From assembly GCA_003021335.1 (NCBI GenBank), contig PXQL01000104.1:26689-35059 (forward strand): a stretch of DNA of 8,371 nucleotides, read 5' to 3'. Below are positions 4,244 through 8,371 of this stretch, piece by piece; the stretch's first letter is position 1, and every line of letters begins with the position of its first letter. Origin of the DNA: Halobacteriales archaeon QH_10_67_13 (GTDB lineage Archaea; Halobacteriota; Halobacteria; Halobacteriales; Haloarculaceae). A model generated the notes under the pieces. It saw only the letters and a list, made by a program, of their open reading frames with translations, did no database searches and was not told the origin of the DNA. Position numbers and translations under genes: made by a program.

Positions 4244-6379
4244 TTATTCTAACTCGTCAATTACAAGCGATGAGCTCCAGGTTAGGTTATTATCAATTCG
4301 TGTCGGGTGCTCTTGCATCTGGAGGAAGTCCTCTAATTGTGTCTGAGTTGGAGTAAACTCACCAATTACTCCAGAATTAAGATAGTATTTATTTTTATTT
4401 TGTATATATGGTACATAAACTGATCCTATATCAGCTTCGCTAGTCGTGTATGCATGAATAGATATGTTAAGCTGATCTGATTTTTTTGAGATATCTAGTA
4501 GTATCGGTGTCCGACTCGGTGCCTGCGTCACCGTCGTGTTCCCATTGCCGACGATCATGTACTGTCCGCCGATAATGCTCTCCTCGCTTGCGATGTCAAG
4601 CGCCGCGTACAGCGGAAAGCCCTGGTTGAGCAGCTTCGCGATCGTCTCGCCCATCCCGACGGCGCGGTCGCTCAGGATCTCGTTGAGCGTGACGATCCCG
4701 CCGACGGCGCCGGCCTCGATCAGCGCCCGGCCCTGACGATACGAGTTACAGGCGTTCAGCAGGAACGACTCGACGCCGACCGAGTCGATCGTCGTCGCGT
4801 CAAGCTTGCCGTCCGTACAGACCAGGCCGTCGGCCTCGATGTGACCGATGTAATGTAAGAACTGCTGGTCACCTTCGAGCGTCGCCCGGAGCTGCTCTGC
4901 CGTGAGGTTCCGACGAACGGTCACCTCGAAGGGCAGCTCCTCGCGGTCGCCGTAGACCTGCGAGACCAGGTCACGTTCTTCTGCCATCCTGGTGTCGTTC
5001 GAGACGACGGTAATCGAGATGTCGCCCGCGGTCAGCTCCCGGTCGAAGCGGTTGTGAAAGGCCGCCGTGAGCAGCTTCGTGCCCCCGATCGGGACTCCCT
5101 CGCCGATGAACGCCTGCTCGATCGCATCGGTCCGATCGAGCTGGATGTACTCCTCGTTGGTGACGGTCTCGCTCGCCCCACGGGTCAGTCCTGACGCTGC
5201 CCCGCCTGCCCCGCGGGAGTGCGATCGGCTGGCTTCGAGCTCGGCTTCGGGAGGGCCGTCGACTTCGGTCTCCGGTGCGACGGCCGCCCCCGCCCGGTCG
5301 GTCGTCTCCGCGGTCGTCCGGACGATCCCGAGATCGTTCGCCACGAAGGGGAGCCGCTCGATCGCCTCGGCGGATGGCTCCACGTGCGCGGTCAGGCGCC
5401 AGTCGGGCACCGCCGGCGCGACCGCTTCGAACGGCACCGAGAGGTAGGCCGCGAGCCGCTCGGACAGCGGTCGCTCGTACAGTTCTTCGAAGGCGAGATC
5501 CGTCTGCTCTTCGAGCTGCGCGCGCTCGTGGAGATCGATCTCGTACAGCCCGTCGGTCCGGGTCGCGCAGTCGAGGACGAACACCTGCTTGAGCGTCCGC
5601 TCGACCGCCCGCTCGAATTCCGGCGCCGTCAGGTCGTGTTCGAAGTCGGCCGCGGGTGCCCGCAGCGCTGGCCGCTCGCCGGGGACGACCCGGGCGCCCA
5701 GGTAGTAGGCGAGCGACGCGACCGGGAGAACGTGCCTGTGCGTGGCCGGCACCGCGATCTCGACGCCCGTCTCGGGCGGGCGAGCGACCTCGGGCACGGC
5801 GAGTTCGTCGCCGAGCTCGACCGCCGGCGGGTGCCCACGCAGCGTCGGCCAGGACCGCTCGGGACTGGTCGTTTTCAGCGCCGATCCGAAGGCGCCGATC
5901 GCGGTCATCAAGTCGGTCGGATCCGCGGTCGTCGTGATCGTCGCCGCCGGGCGCTCGTGTCGCGACCGGGCGCCGACCCGGATTGTCCGCAGCCCGTCGA
6001 ACTCGATGTGTGTCTCGACGGCGAGTTGGGTGATCGTCAGGGGACCGTCGAGCTCGAGGTAGGTCTTGACCTGTGTGCTCAACTCGAGGGCGTACGATCC
6101 CTCGCCGAGCTCGATGTCGTCGAGCTGGTCGACCTTCGCGACCATCGTCCCCGAGCCGTCCCTGACGATGACGGCCACGCTGGGGGTCGGCAGCGTGACC
6201 GCTCCGGCGGTTATGCGGACGCCGCTGTCGACAGGATAGTAAAACGGCTCCGGATCGACGGGCGCCGGGGTCGTCGGCCGCCCGGTTTCGAGCCGCGCTC
6301 TGGTCTGTTCGAGCGTGTCGACGACCGTTAGTCCGGTGTCGTCGGGCTCGAACGAGAGGATCGATTGCTCGTCGTCCAT
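4244..6379 (-). CDS. CHAT-domain (caspase-like) protein with long uncharacterised N-terminal region
   Basis: The 711-residue product carries a CHAT (caspase HetF-associated with TPRs) peptidase-like domain at about residues 450-620. The dyad is intact: His513 in HYIGH and Cys544 in LLNACNSY. The following EAGAVGGIVTLNEILSDRAV and FPLYAALDIA segments fit the fold. Residues 1-350 match no domain I recognise; they hold beta-rich segments and no TPR pattern. Residues 355-410 form a low-complexity linker. Residues 624-711 make a C-terminal module (ILLDISKKSDQLNISIHAYTT...) coded at about 35% GC, unlike the GC-rich body. No signal peptide or membrane helix is visible, so the protein is probably cytosolic. 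The ATG at 6379 is chosen over the GTG at 6400 because the TATA box predicts transcription starting near 6390. CHAT proteases act in programmed cell death and antiviral defence elsewhere; the role here is unknown, and the convergent peptide gene is the obvious candidate partner. Confidence 0.88.
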   Translation of the reverse strand: MDDEQSILSFEPDDTGLTVVDTLEQTRARLETGRPTTPAPVDPEPFYYPVDSGVRITAGAVTLPTPSVAVIVRDGSGTMVAKVDQLDDIELGEGSYALELSTQVKTYLELDGPLTITQLAVETHIEFDGLRTIRVGARSRHERPAATITTTADPTDLMTAIGAFGSALKTTSPERSWPTLRGHPPAVELGDELAVPEVARPPETGVEIAVPATHRHVLPVASLAYYLGARVVPGERPALRAPAADFEHDLTAPEFERAVERTLKQVFVLDCATRTDGLYEIDLHERAQLEEQTDLAFEELYERPLSERLAAYLSVPFEAVAPAVPDWRLTAHVEPSAEAIERLPFVANDLGIVRTTAETTDRAGAAVAPETEVDGPPEAELEASRSHSRGAGGAASGLTRGASETVTNEEYIQLDRTDAIEQAFIGEGVPIGGTKLLTAAFHNRFDRELTAGDISITVVSNDTRMAEERDLVSQVYGDREELPFEVTVRRNLTAEQLRATLEGDQQFLHYIGHIEADGLVCTDGKLDATTIDSVGVESFLLNACNSYRQGRALIEAGAVGGIVTLNEILSDRAVGMGETIAKLLNQGFPLYAALDIASEESIIGGQYMIVGNGNTTVTQAPSRTPILLDISKKSDQLNISIHAYTTSEADIGSVYVPYIQNKNKYYLNSGVIGEFTPTQTQLEDFLQMQEHPTRIDNNLTWSSSLVIDELE

Positions 6380-6410
6380 TCCGACTGCCTGAACTAACAC
6401 ACGCTGGCGG

Positions 6411-6421
6411 TAGAATAAAAG
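6411..6421 (-). promoter_or_regulatory. TATA box of the CHAT gene
   Basis: On the minus strand the sequence reads cttttattcta, a good haloarchaeal TATA-like element centred about 37 nt upstream of the ATG at 6379. It predicts transcription starting near 6390 with an 11-nt leader lacking a Shine-Dalgarno sequence. That start lies downstream of the alternative GTG at 6400, so it decides the protein start. Confidence 0.6.
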
Positions 6422-6456
6422 GGTTCGGGCGTTCCGCCGCCCTCGTGAGACGGCCG

Positions 6457-7071
6457 TCAGTTCAGGCTGCCGACGCCGCTGGGGGCCTCCGGGAGGTCGT
6501 TGGGGACGACCTCGATTCCGAGCTCCTCGAGGGCCTCGCGCATGTGTTCGGTTTTGGCGTACTCGGCGCCGGCGGCCTCGCGGATCCGCTGGGTTTCGGC
6601 GAGCACATCCCCGCGACGATCGTCCGGGAACTGGAACTTATCGGCGGTGAGTTCGATGATCAGCCCGTCGTGGTCGCGGGTGTACAGCGATAGGAACACT
6701 CCCCGGTCGAAGACGTTGTACGACCGGCCGGCCGCTTCGAGCGCCTCGGCGACCTCGTCGAAGCGCTCGGGAACGACGGTGAAACACAGGTGATGGACGC
6801 CGCCGACGCCGGTCCGCTGTGGCCCCTCGTTCGATTGCCGGTCGTCGCTGACGAAGAAGGTGAGGATGGTCCCGTCGCCGGTGTCGAAAAACAGGTGGGT
6901 CTGAGAGGGGTCGTCGAGGTTAGGCTGGCGGAGCACGAGCGGCATGCCAAGCAGGTCCCTGTAGAACTCGACGGTCGCCTTGGCGTTGCTCCCCCAGATC
7001 GTGATGTGATCGGTCCCGGCGGTCCGGAACGGGCTCTCCGGCGGCGTCGCGGTGACCGGCTGGTCTGACAT
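6457..7071 (-). CDS. VOC-superfamily protein (glyoxalase/ring-cleaving dioxygenase-like)
   Basis: The 204-residue protein has two beta-alpha-beta-beta-beta modules of the vicinal oxygen chelate fold, which forms a divalent-metal site used by glyoxalases, extradiol dioxygenases and fosfomycin-resistance enzymes. Module one starts at TDHITIW (His22) and runs through VEFYRDLLGMPLV. Module two starts at GVHHLCFTV (His94) and ends at LIIELT (Glu140). His22, His94 and Glu140 sit where metal ligands are expected; His59 is a possible fourth. Residues 145-204 form a helical acidic tail (FPDDRRGDVLAETQRIREAA...) beyond the minimal fold, similar to what I recall in MhqO-like ring-cleaving homologues. 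Substrate and reaction cannot be assigned. The ATG at 7071 sits about 26 nt from a TATA-like sequence, implying a leaderless transcript. The neighbouring minus-strand genes are separately promoted, so no shared pathway is implied. Confidence 0.85.
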   Translation of the reverse strand: MSDQPVTATPPESPFRTAGTDHITIWGSNAKATVEFYRDLLGMPLVLRQPNLDDPSQTHLFFDTGDGTILTFFVSDDRQSNEGPQRTGVGGVHHLCFTVVPERFDEVAEALEAAGRSYNVFDRGVFLSLYTRDHDGLIIELTADKFQFPDDRRGDVLAETQRIREAAGAEYAKTEHMREALEELGIEVVPNDLPEAPSGVGSLN

Positions 7072-7092
7072 ACCATTGGTTGGAATCGTGCA

Positions 7093-7100
7093 GTATTATG
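7093..7100 (-). promoter_or_regulatory. TATA-like element of the VOC gene
   Basis: The minus strand reads cataatac, centred about 26 nt upstream of the ATG at 7071. Transcription would begin at or next to the start codon, giving a leaderless message. It stands out in an otherwise GC-rich gap of 49 bp. Confidence 0.5.
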
Positions 7101-7120
7101 CCCGTCGGCTCCGCGGACCC

Positions 7121-8182
7121 TCAGGCGGCCCCGACGGCCGCGAGCAGCGCGAACAGGGCGTCGCCGTAAGTTAGAGAGACGATCAGCCCCGCGAACAGCG
7201 GCACGAGAAACGGGATCCCCGGCGAGATCCACACGACCTCCTCGCTCGTGAGCGTCTCCAGGCCCTCCCGGAGCTGGTCGGGCGTGGTCCCGTAGGCCGA
7301 GCCCTCGATCGAGTCGAGAAACGCCTCTGCACCCCAGGGATCATCGTACTCGCCGGCGCCGCTCGCCGGGACCGTTCGACCGTCTGGGTCTTTCGTGCCG
7401 CCGTCCGCGGCGATCGAGCCGTCCCCCGGCGGGTTCGGTTCCGCCGGGAGCGAATCGGGGTCGCGGTACCGCGCCGGCGCATCTCGGAGCTCGGCCAGCG
7501 AACTGCCCCGCCAGGCTAAGTACATCCGCAGCGCATCGAGATCGAGGTGCCGCCAGCTGAAATACGCTCGCAGCCCCGACGGTGAGAGGTCGTCTCGCAG
7601 CCGTCGGTCGGGAAACTCGAGCAGGCTGCCGTACCGCTCGGTGGCCTGGTCCCACGAGATCGGCGTCGCGACGAACATCCCCGGCGACCGGTAGCCCGTC
7701 GCGGCGTTTTTGACCGCGAGCCCGAGCGGGTAGGCCGCCCCGGCCAGGACGGCGTTTGCCAGGATCGTCAGCGAGAACACCCCGATCGCCGTCTCGACGA
7801 CCGGCACCGTACCGACGGTCTCGAGTCCCGCGGCGCCGAGCCTGTACTCCGGGAACGTCGGAAAGAGCACGGCGATTACGAAAAACGCCTTTGCGTCGGC
7901 CCCGCCGAACCCGCCGAGCCACCAGAACGCGTAGGCAAGCGGCACCATGAACCCGACGCTGATCGCCACCCGGAGGAAGAATCGCTGACGCTCGAGGCTA
8001 CTCGCCCCGCCGAGCGCGAGCAGCTCCCAGGCGAGCAGGACCGCCGCGAGCCCGGCAAGCGGGAGCCACAGTCGGTTCGGAATCCGCCGGGTGCGGACAT
8101 CCCGCCAGGCGACGTAGCCGAAGTACGGCAGCGCCAGCAGGCGAAGCAGGTCGGGGCCGCTGGCGACGCTGAGCCCGAGCAC
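7121..8182 (-). CDS. pibD: A24-family prepilin/prearchaellin peptidase
   Basis: This 353-residue membrane aspartic peptidase would remove class III signal peptides from archaeal pilins and archaellins, at the cytoplasmic membrane face. Both catalytic aspartates are present in context: Asp28 in WRDVRTRRIPN after the first membrane helix, and Asp96 in GGFGGADAK. About six hydrophobic segments are visible (roughly residues 10-26, 39-57, 72-90, 98-110, 130-155 and 322-352). Between about 165 and 315 lies a long hydrophilic, acidic, low-complexity insert, much larger than in bacterial or crenarchaeal enzymes. I recall haloarchaeal PibD proteins having a similar length. The start is GTG at 8182; the frame closes at a stop only eight codons upstream, and a TATA-like gataac lies 27 nt upstream, favouring a leaderless GTG start. 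The symbol follows the haloarchaeal name; a second paralogue elsewhere in the genome cannot be excluded. Confidence 0.88.
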   Translation of the reverse strand: MLGLSVASGPDLLRLLALPYFGYVAWRDVRTRRIPNRLWLPLAGLAAVLLAWELLALGGASSLERQRFFLRVAISVGFMVPLAYAFWWLGGFGGADAKAFFVIAVLFPTFPEYRLGAAGLETVGTVPVVETAIGVFSLTILANAVLAGAAYPLGLAVKNAATGYRSPGMFVATPISWDQATERYGSLLEFPDRRLRDDLSPSGLRAYFSWRHLDLDALRMYLAWRGSSLAELRDAPARYRDPDSLPAEPNPPGDGSIAADGGTKDPDGRTVPASGAGEYDDPWGAEAFLDSIEGSAYGTTPDQLREGLETLTSEEVVWISPGIPFLVPLFAGLIVSLTYGDALFALLAAVGAA

Positions 8183-8204
8183 ACCGAGCGTGTGCGCCGG
8201 GCCG

Positions 8205-8213
8205 TGTTATCGT
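8205..8213 (-). promoter_or_regulatory. TATA-like element of the prepilin peptidase gene
   Basis: The minus strand reads acgataaca, centred about 27 nt before the GTG at 8182, within the 45-bp gap after the threonine-synthase-like gene. The spacing fits a leaderless transcript and supports the GTG as the true start. Confidence 0.4.
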
Positions 8214-8227
8214 TTGCGTCTCCGGGG

Positions 8228-8371
8228 TCACTTCGCCCGGCCGGTCAGGGGAACGACCACGGACTCCCCCGACTCGATCGCCCCGCGATCGCGCAGCGCG
8301 GCCAGGGCCGCCGGCCCGACCGCGCAGGTCGGCTCGACCGTGAGTCCGTTATGATGGAGCCGTTCGAGGTG
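8228..8371 (-). CDS. thrC: C-terminal end of threonine synthase or related PLP-dependent enzyme, truncated
   Basis: The last 47 codons of a minus-strand gene run in from the right edge and stop at a TGA ending at 8228. The translated tail includes HHNGLTVEPTCAVGPAALAAL and ends with ESVVVPLTGRAK. The EPTxA-A-AAL helix followed by G-AI-SGESVVVPLTG is the C-terminal signature of fold-type II pyridoxal-phosphate enzymes, best matching archaeal threonine synthase, which makes threonine from O-phosphohomoserine. The lysine that binds PLP and the rest of the catalytic domain lie outside the window. Threonine ammonia-lyase or cysteine synthase-like relatives cannot be excluded from this tail. The prepilin peptidase follows 45 bp downstream but has its own promoter-like element. 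Confidence 0.75.
   Translation of the reverse strand, partial: HLERLHHNGLTVEPTCAVGPAALAALRDRGAIESGESVVVPLTGRAK

Noticed and set aside
5219..6331. Plus-strand frame of 370 codons
   Set aside because: It is the complement of the CHAT gene. Its product is Arg/Gly/Asp-rich without motifs, a common shadow in GC-rich DNA.
6380..6400. GTG at 6400 as start of the CHAT protein (seven extra residues)
   Set aside because: The TATA element at 6411-6421 places transcription start near 6390, downstream of this GTG.

Overview
The window looks like chromosome from a halophilic archaeon (class Halobacteria). The coding sequence is GC-rich with strong G/C preference at third positions. The proteins are rich in Asp and Glu. 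Several genes have a TATA-like element about 25-27 nt upstream of the start codon and no Shine-Dalgarno sequence, as expected for leaderless or short-leader archaeal transcripts. The gene set also fits: an isoprenoid synthase, pyruvoyl-dependent arginine decarboxylase and an archaeal prepilin peptidase.

Layout. On the left are housekeeping genes: the 3' part of a geranylgeranyl/farnesyl diphosphate synthase (1-681, +), pyruvoyl-dependent arginine decarboxylase (757-1236, +), citrate synthase (1271-2422, -, convergent with the decarboxylase), and a succinylglutamate desuccinylase/aspartoacylase-family hydrolase (2516-3472, +, divergent from citrate synthase). Next comes an AT-richer stretch of about 620 bp (3473-4094). 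It holds several TATA-like sequences, a weak two-membrane-segment reading frame and a pair of hairpins. It is followed by a 44-codon gene too short for ordinary ORF calling (4095-4229, +). That gene meets, tail to tail across only 14 bp, a 711-residue CHAT-domain (caspase-like) protein (4244-6379, -). On the right, all on the minus strand, are a VOC/glyoxalase-family protein (6457-7071), an A24 prepilin peptidase (7121-8182) and the 3' end of a threonine-synthase-like gene (8228-8371).

The part most worth attention is 3473-6400. A cytosolic protease-like protein with an intact His-Cys dyad sits next to a tiny gene. The tiny product looks like a signal peptide ending in an AxA-type cleavage motif plus a nine-residue tail, or else a single-pass membrane peptide. 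The last 88 or so codons of the CHAT gene fall to about 35% GC, against a GC-rich body. With the AT-rich flank, this suggests a separately acquired or fast-evolving module. A protease/membrane-peptide or protease/secreted-peptide partnership is a hypothesis from layout only; nothing in the sequence proves it. The other genes look like ordinary core metabolism and cell-surface biogenesis.
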